This document shows, in pieces, positions 20,496 to 31,949 of a stretch of DNA of 64,000 nucleotides (position 1 is its first letter; each line of letters opens with the position of its first letter). The stretch is from Tricholoma matsutake (lineage: Eukaryota; Basidiomycota; Agaricomycetes; Agaricales; Tricholomataceae): NCBI GenBank assembly GCA_026075535.2, contig AP026539.1, positions 11,718,001 to 11,782,000 of the forward strand, read 5' to 3'. Both the position numbers and the translations under genes were made by a program. The notes beneath the pieces were generated by a model that had not been told where the DNA came from, made no database searches, and saw only the letters and a list, made by a program, of their open reading frames with translations.

Positions 20496-21634
20496 TGATG
20501 ATACTTGACCAGGAAACCCAAACAAAACCCACAATAAGGGCTTGAATGGTATAACACTAGTTAGAGGAAGGTTGCAAGGTGGTACTAAATATCACCGCTG
20601 TTACCCAAGGCTATGAAAACAACTCTAGAGGGTGTCCGATGAAGTTTGATAAGGTTCGAGGGTATTCAAAGGGCTACGAGGGTGTTAGAGAGACGTTCAA
20701 TAAAGATCAAGAGTGTACAAAATGTTGTGATGATGTTAGAGGGAAGTTCAATGAAGTCTGGGAGTGTACAAAGTGTTGCAATGGTGTTCAAAGAAAGTTC
20801 AAAGAGGTGCAATGATGTTCAAAGAAGTTTGAAGGGCTTTATAGAAGACAAGGATGCTTTCAATGATGGCTGAGGATAGACTATAGGGATGTAGAAAGGC
20901 GTCGAGAGGGGATAGATGATATGCAATAGTTTTGAGAAGCTAGTACAAGGAGTTCGAGGAAATTTGGCGTAAAACACTGAACTTCAAGACTAAGTTGAGA
21001 TGCTTGGACTCAAGAGAATGGCTCTTAAATCAGATGATTGGTGCGAGAGGACAATCTATTCTGTCTTTCTAAGTAGCTAGTACAAGGCTATATATGTTTG
21101 GGAGAGGTGATACTAAAAAGGAAATAAAACATGAGGAATACATGAGGCAAGATATAAAACAATAGAGAATCTTTGCAAATCATAGAATAAATGAAAGAAG
21201 ATGAGAAGGGAAACATATAGAGTCACAATTTATCACGGGTACCTGTCCCCATGATCCAATATATCATCAAGATGTCAAAGCGCCACAGTCACATCCTAAA
21301 ATCCCGTCGTTGTGTCTCCTCATGTCCGGTGGTGCTCGATATGCAACTCACTAACTCTTACAAGGTGTGCTGCATGTATCCAAAGGGCAGTGCAATAGGT
21401 ATACAGCAGCTGAAGACATTTGAAGTGCTGCGAAGTCGATCAAAGTTGTTCAAAGTGTTGCAAAGTTGTTCAAAGTTGTTCAAAGTTGTTCAAAGTTGTT
21501 CAAAGTTGTTCAAAATAGTCTCGGAGTGGTCTCGCGAGGTTCGTAGGGGTTCGTAGGGGTTGGGAGCATGTGTGTTGATGTGTTGATGCCTTTGGATATG
21601 TTCCCAGAGCTTAGTGCGCATGGTGGACCTATCA
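20496..21634 (-). repeat. 3' LTR of element C (element orientation minus)
   Basis: 1,139 bases matching 30369-31493. Differences are dominated by TTCGAAG-type motifs that read TTCAAAG or TTTGAAG in one copy or the other. It contains a TTGTTCAAAG tandem repeat (21439-21516). Confidence 0.9.
21439..21516. repeat. TTGTTCAAAG tandem repeat in C-type LTR
   Basis: About seven 10-base units, some imperfect. The other LTR has fewer units and reads TTGTTCGAAG (about 31315-31365), showing both unit loss or gain and CpG loss. Confidence 0.85.
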
Positions 21635-21767
21635 TCTGAAATACTGACTGTCCCAGTCAGCTGATCAGAGTCACGTGCGAAATGTGTGATTGTGTTGAAG
21701 CTGTAAACAAAACTCGAAAACTTCTCGTTCTCCTTCCTTAACCTCTAAACCTCCAACTACTTCTACC

Positions 21768-24090
21768 ATGTCCCTCCTTGCCAAACCTAACACCAAAGTC
21801 CTCAAATATGCCAAATCGATGCCAGATCGCAGTGTCGCAGAAGAACTTGACTTTGAAGTGTGGGGGAAAGGGTTTTGTGAGAAGATGGTAAGTTTCCCCT
21901 TCTTATTCGATATTCAAGGATTCTAATATGATACGTTCAGGCGGAATATGATGAACTGGGAGACGACTTGGGCGAGGAATGTGACTCAACTGTGCAACAA
22001 GTTGTCATCGAAGTATTTGAGCTGTTCAAACTGATGGCTCGATGCAAATAGCTTTCGTGGGGGGGGCCTTCTTGTTTGCAGATCTGAGTGAGCAGGTAGA
22101 GTGAGAGCAAAGGGAAGATGAAGTGAGACAGGTTCAGGAGGAGGAGGAGGAGGCTCGCAGGGTGGAGGAAGATGTGAAGAGGGTGAAGATCGAGGCTTGA
22201 AGGGAGGCATTAGGAGATGCTCGAAATGCAGCTCTTGCTGCATTTTGTGCTAAAACTTTGTTGAAGGAGGAACTGCAGCGACAAAATGTGGAGCTCACAG
22301 CAGAAGCATGAGTGATCGAGGGGCTAGATGCTGGAGAGGAGGACAAGGAAGAAGATTTGGGAGGATTGCCAATAATCAGGATTGGGAAGCGGAAGGCAGT
22401 GGAGATTGAGGGAAGTGAGGATGAGGAGGACAAGATCATCGAGGACAAGGTAGAAAGCAAGCAGAGGAGGTTTGCTGAGAGCAGACTTCTCAACTTTGAA
22501 GGCCCAGTAAGTTTTTTGTTTTGTTTGGCTTCAATGTTTTTTCTGATTGCTAACAATGTCGTAGTGCAATCAATGTGCTAGGATGAGATCCCAGCCATTG
22601 TGCATTGTCAAGGAGGGAGCCCCAAAGTGCACGAAGTGCACTCAGGCAGTGCAGGGGTGCTACTGGGAAGGGGTCTCGAGGCGGGGACTTCACAAAGGTG
22701 AAGTGAGAGGATTCAGGGTTGCAAAACCAGATTCGCACCCAAAACCAGGTACAAAACCTATTCGAAATGATTTCGTAGTGTATGCTAACCTGTCCTTCAG
22801 ATCGAAAGTACCTCGAATTTGCATCGTAGGCCCCATTGTTGACATTGATATGCTCGACCTGGAAACCCCAAACAAAACCTACTAAAATGGCCTTGGATGG
22901 TATAACACAAGTTAGAGGAAGGGTGCGAGGTGGTACTAAAAGTCACCAAATCCAACCCGATGGAGGCGTAAGACATCCGAGTGGGTACGAACGGTTTCGA
23001 GAATGTTCGAAGGGGCACAAGACCTCTCAATGTAAGTTCGAGGGAGATCGATAAGGTTCAAGGGTTATAGGAGACATTCGAGGTAATTGGAAATGGTATA
23101 GACAGTTTTACGAAGTGTGTAGAAGGAATATGTGAGTGGGGCGGCAATGATAGTGACGAGGGGCGATAACGATATATGACAGACAAAGGGTTCAAGGGCT
23201 AATACGAAGTTTCGAGGAAGTTCGCGACGATTCGCAGAACTTCGGGCTAGATGAGAGGCTTGGACTCAAGAGCTGAACTCTTAAATCAGACTATAGTGAA
23301 GTAAGACAATCTCTTTCTTCCTTTTTTAAGTGAGTAACTATTACAAGTTTAAATAAGTTCTGAAGAGGTACTACCAAAAAGGGTAAGGAGAACATGAGGC
23401 CTACATGAGGTGAAGTCTAGGATAAAAGATAAACCTCTATCACTGAGTAAAACAATAAAAGATAAGCATTAAATCTCCGGAGTCCTGATATGTGCAAAAT
23501 GTACTTGTCCTATGTCATTACAAACCATCTAAACATTTGAAATTCACCTCATCGTGTCCTTAGTCGCCTCGCGCATGCTCAGTCGGTGGCCGAATAGCTT
23601 GGTCAGCCTTGCTATGACTCGTCGGCGTGTAGTAAGAGTGCCAGAGGCCATGATGACAGCAGCCGAGCATGTCTGAAGTGTTCCTATATTGTTTGAGGGG
23701 GATCGAGGGGGATCGAGGTAGTGCAAGGCCACTCGAAGCCTGTTTGGGAGCATTTTGCGAGGCTCAAAGGTGTTCAAAGGGTTCCAAGTGTCGTGGGAGA
23801 TTGATGCGGAACTGCTGTGAGTGGTTACAGACCTTATAGCGCTAGGTGGACCTATCAACATTGAACTGGTCACAGGATGTTCGAGACCTTCAAAGGAGAA
23901 AAAAAAGTGGTCGAAGGGAAAGGTAAAGGTGAAAGCGAAGGAAAGTGCGGGGATTCAAGGAGGCTGAGGCTGTGGATGAGGAGTGGGTGATGTGTTGCCA
24001 GATCCTCATGAAGAAGTTGGCAGGGATGAAGGTTGAATTGGAGGTCTTGTGTAGGCAGATAGAAGTGGTGGAGGAGAGGTTGGAAGAGTA
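21768..24090 (+). pseudogene. Antisense accessory gene of element C: coiled coil plus Zn2Cys6-like cluster
   Basis: Starts at ATG 21768 (MSLLAKPNTKVLKYAKSMPD), 134 bases inside the LTR and antisense to gag-pol. Exon 1 ends at 21887; intron 21888-21940 (GTAAGT ... CAG) joins AEYDELGDDLGEEC. A Glu/Arg-rich coiled coil follows (about 22095-22300) with frame damage near 22050 and three TGA codons at likely CGA sites. Intron 22507-22564 (GTAAGT ... GTAG) leads straight into C-x2-C-x8-C-x8-C-x2-C-x6-C (22565-22665; CNQC, CTKC). The gene is cut by a solo LTR (22846-23857) and resumes with a second Glu/Lys-rich helix ending in ERLEE and TAG at about 24090. A similar gene lies antisense in element A (31950-32907). 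The Cys spacing resembles fungal Zn2Cys6 DNA-binding domains; function is unknown. Confidence 0.65.
22846..23857 (-). mobile_element. Solo LTR, C-type relative
   Basis: Starts TGATATGCTCGACC and ends GGTGGACCTATCA, resembling the element C LTR ends, with the 4-base duplication ACAT on both sides (22842-22845 and 23858-23861). Internal similarity to the C LTR includes GGTATAACAC(A/T)AGTTAGAGG near 22896. It interrupts the antisense gene of element C. Confidence 0.8.
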
Positions 24091-24348
24091 GAAGATTTTG
24101 TTGTTCTTTCTGTTTTATAATTTTGATTTTTTGTGAGTCTTGAAAGTAATGATAAGAAAAGTAAGAAAGAAAAGAAAGAAGAAAGAAAAAAAAAAAAGGA
24201 ATAAGGGAAAGGCTCAGTAGATCATCATGGCTGAAAAACCCTTTTGGAGTTTGCGTGACCATGCTATAATGCGATATCGCAACTTGTATTGTACACTAAA
24301 AGAAATCGAGGTCATAGGTAAGTGATTGCGAACAAAGAGAAAGGGATA

Positions 24349-27300
24349 ATTATTCATCTTTGAAGTCCGGAAGGTCTTCGGGAATATCTTCGTCAACATT
24401 TGAAGTGTTTCGCAGTTTTTCGAGATGTTCAGAGTCGATATCGAGGAAGTTTGGCGGCAGGGGAATTGATTTTCATGCAAAATAGGGAAGGAGTCAGAAG
24501 GCTGCAACTAGTCGATGAAATACTGATCCATCGAGTTTGCAGATGATGTAGGCTCCTCCATAGTTTTGATCGATGACAATGAGGGGACCTAAATATTGAG
24601 GTTGCATCTTGCAATTGAGGGATTTCTCGATTTGAATGTTGCAAAGTAGGACCAGGTCGCCTTTTTCGAAGTCGTAGTCATGCATTGTTCATTTGTGAAC
24701 AAGTTCGAAACGTTTCACAGCTTCGAGTCGAGCAGTATAGACTTTCAAATAGAGAATTTTGAGGTCGGATGATCGTTTCTGTAGTGCTATTGCTCTTCAA
24801 GCGATGAGATCAGTTGTCGATAAGATAGAATTGGGAGGGGGTTGCAAGTATGTTGCTTCAGAGATGTTGAGTGGGATTAGGGGATGTGATCCTGTAATTG
24901 CAAAGTAAGGAGAGCAACCCATGCATCTACGAACTGTAACTCATTCTGCCCAAAACACTGAGTGTGCTCCAGCTGACCATTTGCTCTGATCTCCATCGAC
25001 TGCTTTGAATAATGATTGTCGAATATCAAAGTGAGCTCATTTGACGATTCCATTCGCATGAGAGTTGTAGCTGCTAATTTGAATGTGGTTAATGTGATAT
25101 CGTTTTGAAAGGTACTCCAATGCTGCGATGAATGCTGATCTGTTATCGCTCACGATTTCGTATAGCAAACCCCATCTACAAATGATATCTTTGAAGATCC
25201 AGTCCCTGAGGGTCATGGCATTTTCTCGTCAAAGGTTTTGCCACTTGGGATAAGTCGTTAGTCAATGTCAACCTTGTATGATATACTTGAATCTGCTTGA
25301 GGGAGGCATTTGCATGGTATCGATGTAGACTTTGCCAAATAAAGGTGCGGGTGTGGCGACTGTAGGTGGGATAAGGAGATTTCGAGTTTGTCATACCTGG
25401 CACAGGTGGCAAGTGCGAATATACCATGCGATGTCTGCTTTCATGTTAGGCCACCAGAATCATAGGGAAATAATGGCTTTCATCGCAAAGACCATTTTGT
25501 GTCTGATATCATTGTGAGCTGCATGAATAACTTAGAGATGATGTTTGGGAATTGCGACGATTTTGTGAGCTCCGTGCGAGTCCTTCCTCCAAAGTTTGCC
25601 GCAATCTAAGAAGAATTCAGTCCAATATCAAACAAAGGTAGCATATTTGGAATCTGATAAATCTGGAGGTCGTACCAAATCCTCTAACCATTTTCGAACC
25701 TGAATTATTCTTTTATCTTCCTTTTTCACATTGTTTGTTTGTGGGACATCATCGTAGGTCAGATCCTCCCCCTTACTGAGATCTGAGGAGAGGGAGAGTG
25801 TCAAAACTCGATAGGAAGTGAAGGGTCGAGTCATAATCGGATTGATTTGGTGTATGAAACCATGAAGATGGTAGATCCAGTCTCCGAAATCATTTTTGTT
25901 ATCAAACTGATCATCTTTGTCTTGTGGAGGACGTCTCGAAAGTCCATCTGGACCATGATGTGTACCTACGACATGAACTAACATGAAGTGAAAAGTGAGG
26001 ATCGAGATGATCCATCGATTGATGCTAGTGCTAGGTGCAATATCAGGGTTCAAGAGCATGCCTTTGCATCAACTTCAACGATAAGGTTTCGGACCCCTAT
26101 TAGGTACAATTGAAGTGCTCTGAGAGCATGATATAGACCATAGAGTTTGAGTTTCACTTGTGAATACCAGGATTTGTGGTCGTTAAGCATGATCGAGCCA
26201 AATCGACTGTAATATTGTTTTCGAGGGTTGTCAGGATTGCATTGTGTGAGAAAGAAACCAATAGTGATGTATGAAGTATCGACTGATAGGATAACTGGGG
26301 CATCGGATGAGTAGTCGATAGCACGAATTGCTGGGGAGCTTGCTTCAGGTCTTCCTGTGCTGCGATTTGTTTTGGTCTGAATTTGAAAGGGACATCTTTT
26401 CGTGTAAGGTGTATTAGAGCTGTAGCACGTTGAGTGAAGTTTCAAATAAAGATACAACAAACTCCAATAGTTCCTAGAAATGCCTTGACTTTGGTAAGAC
26501 TTTGACAAGGTCCCCAATTGCTAACCACTGCGATGCGAGTGGGATCAGCCATACAACCTTCGATATTGCATCGATGACCTAGAATGATTATTTCAGGGAT
26601 GCAAAGGTAAAGTTTTGGACCAGAAAATGTTCCTCCGCAATACTTCATGTGTTGGACTATACGATTTAGATTCTCGAAATGTTCCCAAATGAAGCGTCGA
26701 ATGCCTGGATTATTGGCAATCATTTTGTAAGATCCTCTGATAGTTTGATATTCTGATTTTGGACCCTTAACTGGTGTGTCATCGATGTAAGGGATGGTGA
26801 TATGAGGGATTTTGGGTTGTAGGATGAATGTTACGTCATTGTGCAAGATTGGAACTGAGTTTGTCCAACCCATTGGTAGGGTGACAATTTGAAGCGCTCT
26901 GAAAGGTGTCTGAAACATCATTAGATCTCGAGATGATTCTGTGACTTTCCTTTTGTCGAATGCGACATATAGGTCCAACATTCCACCGCAAGCGCATCTG
27001 CCAAATTGTTCAGCTAGATGCTTGGGGATTGGGACGATGCCAGAGTGCTGAATCATTACTTGATTAAGAGGTTCGAGACTGTGGATGATTCAAAGTGATT
27101 TTGCATCTTTCTTCACAACACAAAACCATCGCAATCGATACGATGAGTTTGATGACTCATAAACTCCTGCTTCTATCTTCTTCTTCAGCATTTTACAGAT
27201 CTGTTTGTACAGACCAGGAGGTATAGGGATATTATGTTTGACCTGTGGAGTGTGAGGAATAACAGGGAATTTGATAGGAGGAAAGAAGTCGGGGCGAAAG

Positions 27301-28462
27301 CTTCCTTGTTCTTGTTTGGTCCATGCAAAACCCATTTTGTGATTTCAAATAAAGTCGTGCATAAGCTTTCGTTCTTCTGGCCATAGGAAATTGCCAGGAT
27401 GGTTTTTGTCAATAATAGCTTTGCATTCGAGTGTATATCGGGGAGAAGGGATGAATGATGGGGGGTGAGGATTGAGTTTTGGCATTTTCTTGAGGGGGTC
27501 ACCAGTGATTGTTCGAATGATGCGAAATCGATCAGGTAGTTCAGTAATAACTGGTCGAACTTTCTGTGCAACTGGTTTGTATTTCTTCTTTGAGGCTGCA
27601 AAGATTGGGTATATAGAGTCGGTTGACAAGATGTGGGGAGGGGAAATGATAGCAGAGTCATGCATAGAGGTGGCCATCGAGGCCAATAAAGACGTTGCAT
27701 ACTGGTGACTAGCCATTAAATATAAGTTTGCAAGAATTGAGGAAAAGGAAAAGGGGTTCGAAGAGTTCAAGGAGTCAATATCAGGAATAATTGCAGTGTA
27801 CTCAATAGTTATAGAGGAATTAGAATGGTCGAAAGAAATAATGAGGGCACACTAGTTATTCTCCAAGATTTGATCCTCTAGTTGCAAAAATCCTTGTGAA
27901 CTACTCTTCTTCGATGATTAGATCAGGGGATAGTTGGAATAGCGCAGGATCATGTCGAGTTTGAATCGAATATTGTTATCGTTTGCACTTCATTTTGATA
28001 ATTCTTCACCATACTCTCTGTGAGAATGTCGAATGGTTGTCTGAGCAAAATGTCATATCCTGGATCACAGATGATGTGTATTTGCATATACAGAGTGATG
28101 CTACCGACTTTGCAAGGTACATTCCATGCTAAACCTAGACTCTGGTCAATACCACTGTTAGCCAATTGTAGAGGGATGTGTATCAAAGGATCATATGCGA
28201 GACCAAGTTTGTGACAGACTTCTTCCGACATTGTGATGATCGATGAACCCAGATTGACTACACTTTCGACTGGATTTCTGCCATTGACGTTCATAATAAC
28301 TGATCTAATAGAGTGTGATTCCTTTGCTGCGATAAAAGGTTTGGGTATTTCTCCATGGCGAAGACTGCTAATATAGGTTTTGTAAGGGTCATCAATTATG
28401 AAAATGTCATCATGAAGGAGATTTGTAGCGTTATTTCCTTCAGGTTGCTGGATGCGATGCAC
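24349..28462 (-). pseudogene. pol: Pol of element C: protease, RT, RNase H, integrase
   Basis: Read leftwards. Protease: VESVVNLGSSIITMSEEVCH (about 28230), where the catalytic D-S/T-G motif reads N-L-G. RT: NIPIPPGLYKQICKMLKKKI (27220), LRWFCVVKKDAKSL, GGMLDLYVAFDKR (26990), RALQIVTLPMGWTNSVPILH (26890), TIPYIDDTPVKGP (26790) with both catalytic Asp kept. RNase H: ILSVDTSYITIGFFL (26300). Integrase: RTCHLCQVWQTRN (25400) with the zinc residues, then VYIDTMQMP, IVSDNRSAFIAAL and NSHANGIVK, where the catalytic Glu codon reads AAA and is followed by TGA. The C-terminus ends near 24349 (DLPDFKDE). No chromodomain was seen. Many stops and phase changes. Confidence 0.82.
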
Positions 28463-28729
28463 AGTGACCTGTTCCTTCCATTTCGTACGAACTTTGGGGT
28501 GATAGCAATAGTAATTCTTCAGGTGTTAGAGTAATAATTGGTGTTTTCATCGATCGAGTGAAGGCATCTTCAGTGATTTTGTCCTTTTGAATGGGGGCTT
28601 GGGTATGGTATGATGGGCCATCTTTTGCTTTTCCTGTTGATGTGAAGTTGTGTTCATGAGGAGGTAGGTACAAATTTTCTTTAGCGCCATTGTAGGGATG
28701 TATTACCGGTTGCGATGGTTTCTTGGAGG

Positions 28730-30201
28730 TCAAAGATGGTGCCGAATTTGAAGTAGGTGGGTTGGTTGCTGTGGACAATATCGATGGTGCAGGTAGTTGT
28801 GGGATGAACCGTTTGACCGTTTGACCGGTGCAGGGATCGAGGGCCATGAGGTAGGAACTGTTACCACATTCGAATCAGTTTGCGCAGAAGGTCTACCACT
28901 TTGCAAAGCATATATCTCTTGTTCAAGTTGTGCGATACGATCTTCGGCCATTGTGGATAGGTCGGTAATTTGGTAGACACCTCTGGATGGCATCAAAGAA
29001 ACTGTCGAAGGTGCGATATTATACATTAGCAAAGGGGTAACGTTAGATGGAGGGTTTCATTGAGTCCATTCGTCAATCCTGTCCTTGATAAAATGACCGG
29101 GGATGCTTCGAGGAGTGAATTGACCATTTGGGAGAACAATTTTGCCTTCAGTGTTCTTCTTACACTTTCCTTTGTTGATATAAGACTGGCAAACCAAGCA
29201 ATCACTAATAAAATGTCCTGTAAGCCCACAAAAGATGCAAACTAAAGTTTCGAGCTGATCCGAACAAAATCCACTGTTAGGTCGAGTAGTGTTCATGGTC
29301 TTCAAACCTGCTAAAACTCTTATGAGAGTGGCTGCAATTTCTCGAGGATTGCCATAAGGTCTTCCGATTTAATTTGGGGCAAAGATGTCAAGGTTGTTGG
29401 GATTGCCGAAGGTGCTGAAGAATGCGAATTGAGTAGCAATGTCGAATCCAAGCCGATAGATCCTGCTAAAACGAATTTTGCTGCTGCATGAATATTGTCA
29501 AGTGGGTAGGGGTCGCTGGGGTAGTGATCGGGGAATTTTAGTTTGAGTCGTCAAGCGATTCTAGCCCATAAGCCTGGCTGGAAACCCTGGATGAAGGCTC
29601 TGCTTTGTTCAGCATTGGAAATCCTGCCTTTAGTAGATAGAAACTTTGTAATGTTATAGAATGATCAAAAGTATAATCCCAAATCACTTGCGTTGTAAAT
29701 ACCTATGCGAAGTTGTTCACCAATGAGTTTGTCCATGTCTGAAATTGACCATTTCCGATTGTCTTTGGAACCAGGGTACAGTTGGTGAATAGCGATGTGA
29801 AAGTTCTGGAACGAAATGCCTGTGTCATATTCTGGAATTGATTCCCAGAGCTTGGAAGTGTTTATATCGAGGTAGCGACAAGCGTGCTTCTTCATATCTT
29901 CCGAGTTCGTGACATTGCACACCAAGAAAAGCAATTCAAGCTTGTTAAAGTATCTGCAAAGTTCTTGTGGCTGGGTAGGGTTGAATTTTGGAGCCGTGGA
30001 ATGACCACAAGCTGGCATCGTTGCTTGTGTAGTCATGAATGCAATGTTTCTAGGGGTAGGGGTTAAGACTTGTGTGAATGATGGTAGAGGAGTCGAAGTT
30101 GTTGGAAGGATGAATAAAGATGTAGATGATGAAGATGAAGAAGTAGAGGATGATGTTGAGGGCAATGAGATTGGTGAAGGGAATAGTTGACGATGAGTCA
30201 A
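28730..30201 (-). pseudogene. gag: Gag of element C
   Basis: Starts around 30201 with a Ser/Thr-rich leader, then FNPTQPQELCRYFNKLELLF (about 29960) and EQLRIGIYNASDLGLYF (29690), a Gag-like capsid. A zinc knuckle, CIFCGLTGHFISDC, follows at about 29240-29200, with a separate Gly/Pro-type segment after it. Frames are broken near 29660 and 29310. It packages the element RNA in intact relatives. Confidence 0.75.
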
Positions 30202-30347
30202 TTCTGCTTCAGAAACAGGGATTAGAATATCTCCCGATTGTTTGAGAGATTTGAAGGCGTGGCGAGTGTCGATTTGTAGGTTTCTAGCTTGTGTTGGCCT
30301 AAGCAGGGATATTCGAGATGGATTAGGTGATGAAATGATTTAGAAAC

Positions 30348-30365
30348 CCCTCGCGGTGGGCTCCA
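30348..30365 (-). promoter_or_regulatory. Candidate tRNA primer-binding site of element C
   Basis: Three bases inside the 5' LTR (minus orientation), the minus strand reads TGGAGCCCACCGCGAGG. It begins with TGG, as a site complementary to a tRNA 3' CCA end should. The tRNA species was not identified. Confidence 0.5.
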
Positions 30366-30368
30366 AAA

Positions 30369-31493
30369 TGATGATACTCGACCAGAAAACCCAAACAAAA
30401 CCCACAATAAGGGCTCGAATGGTATAACACTAGTTAGAGGAAGGTTGCAAGGTGGTACTAAATATCACCGCTGTTACCCAAGGCTATGAAAACAACTCTA
30501 GAGGGTGTCCAATGAAGTTTGATAAGGTTCGAGAGCATTTGAAGCACTACAAGGGTGTTAGAGAGAAGTTCAATAAAGATCGAGAGTGTACAAAATGCTG
30601 CGATGACATTAGAGGGAAGTTCAATGAAGTCCGGGAGTGTACAAAGTGTGGTGATGGTGTTCGAAGAAAGTTTGAAGAGGTGCAATGATGTTTGAAGAAG
30701 TTCGAAGGGCTTTATAGAAGACGAGGACACTTTCAATGATGGCTGAGGATAGACTATAGGGATGTAGGAAGGCATCGAGAGGGGATAGACAATATGCGAT
30801 AGTTTCAAGAAGCTAGTATGAGGAGTTCGAGGAAATTCGGCATAAAACACTGAACTTTGAGACTAAGTCAAGACACTTGGACTCAAGAGAATGGCTCTTA
30901 AATCAGACAATTGGTGTGAGAGGATGATCTATTCTGTCTTTCTAAGTAGCTAGTACAAGGCTATATATGTTTGGGAGAGGTGATACTAAAAAGGAAATAA
31001 AACATGAGGAATACATGAGGCAAGATATAAAACAATAGAGAATCTTTGCAAATCATAGAATAAATGAAAGAAGATGAGAAGGGAAACATATAGAGTCACA
31101 ATTTATCATGGGTACCTGTCCCCATTGATCCAATATATTATCAAGATGTCAAAGCACCACAATTGCATCCTAAAATCCCATCGTTGTGTCTCCTCGTGTC
31201 TGGTGGTGCTCGATATGCGATGCACTAACTCTTACAAGGTGTGTGTATCTGAAGGGCGGTGCAATAGGTATATGGTGGCCAAAGACATTCGAAGTGCTGC
31301 AAAGTCAATCGAAGTTGTTCGAAGTGTTGCAAAGTTGTTCGAAGTTGTTCGAAGTTGTTTGAAATAGTCTTGGAGCGGTCTCACGAGGTTTGTAGGGGTT
31401 TGTAGGGGTTTGTAGGGGTTGGGAGCATGTGTGTTGATGTGTCAATGCCTTTGGATACGTTCCCAGAGCTTAGTGTGCATGGTGGACTTATCA
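30369..31493 (-). repeat. 5' LTR of element C (element orientation minus)
   Basis: 1,125 bases matching 20496-21634; begins TGATGATACTCGACC on the plus strand and ends GGTGGACTTATCA. Followed by the TCGC duplication and the chromodomain part of element A. Confidence 0.9.
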
Positions 31494-31497
31494 TCGC

Positions 31498-31857
31498 CCA
31501 CCCGGGTACTCACTCAGTCACCCTGCGGCCTCTGGACCACATGAGGGCCATCCACCCTGTTTTCCATGTCTCCCAACTAGAAAAACACTTCCCAAACACA
31601 ATTCCAAATTGAGCACAACCTCCACCTCCTCCTATCACTATCAATGACAAGCTCGAGTATGAAATTGCTGAAGTCCTCCACTCCAAGGTTGACAACTGGC
31701 GCTGCTGCAAGATTCTCTACCTCATCCGATGGGAAGGTTACCAGGGAACTGATGAAGAAACCTCCTGGCTACCTGTTATAGAACTTGACCACGCCCAAGA
31801 ACTCCTCGCAGACTTTCACACCTGCTACCTGCAGAAACCCTGTCCATTACCCACTTG
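31498..31857 (+). pseudogene. pol: Pol of element A, part 4: integrase C-terminus and chromodomain
   Basis: Resumes after element C with HPGTHSVTLRPLDHMRAIHP and VFHVSQLEKHFPNTIPN, then after a TGA the chromodomain KLEYEIAEVLHSKVDNWR, ILYLIRWEGYQGTDEETSWL and LDHAQELLADFH. The aromatic residues Y (LEYE), W (RWEGY) and W (SWL) of the methyl-lysine cage are visible. It ends at TGA around 31857. Confidence 0.85.
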
Positions 31858-31949
31858 AAGCCTATTCATGTTACTCATTCACTCAGTCAGAACTCAGAAA
31901 CAAATTTTATTGCAAAATAAAAAGAATCTTTTTGGATCCAACAGGATCC

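Larger units (their letters stand above)
20496..31493 (-). mobile_element. Element C: Ty3/Gypsy, gag-pol on the minus strand
   Basis: LTRs 20496-21634 and 30369-31493 (TGATGATACT ... TATCA) flanked by the 4-base repeat TCGC (20492-20495 and 31494-31497), splitting GPFEIIA and HPGTHSVTLR of element A. Gag, protease, RT, RNase H and integrase run leftwards from 30201 to 24349. Downstream of pol lies a plus-strand, spliced accessory gene (21768-24090), itself broken by a solo LTR at 22846-23857. A primer-binding-like site is at 30348-30365. Related LTRs at 22846 and 38080 also show 4-base duplications (ACAT; ACAT/ACGT). Confidence 0.9.
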
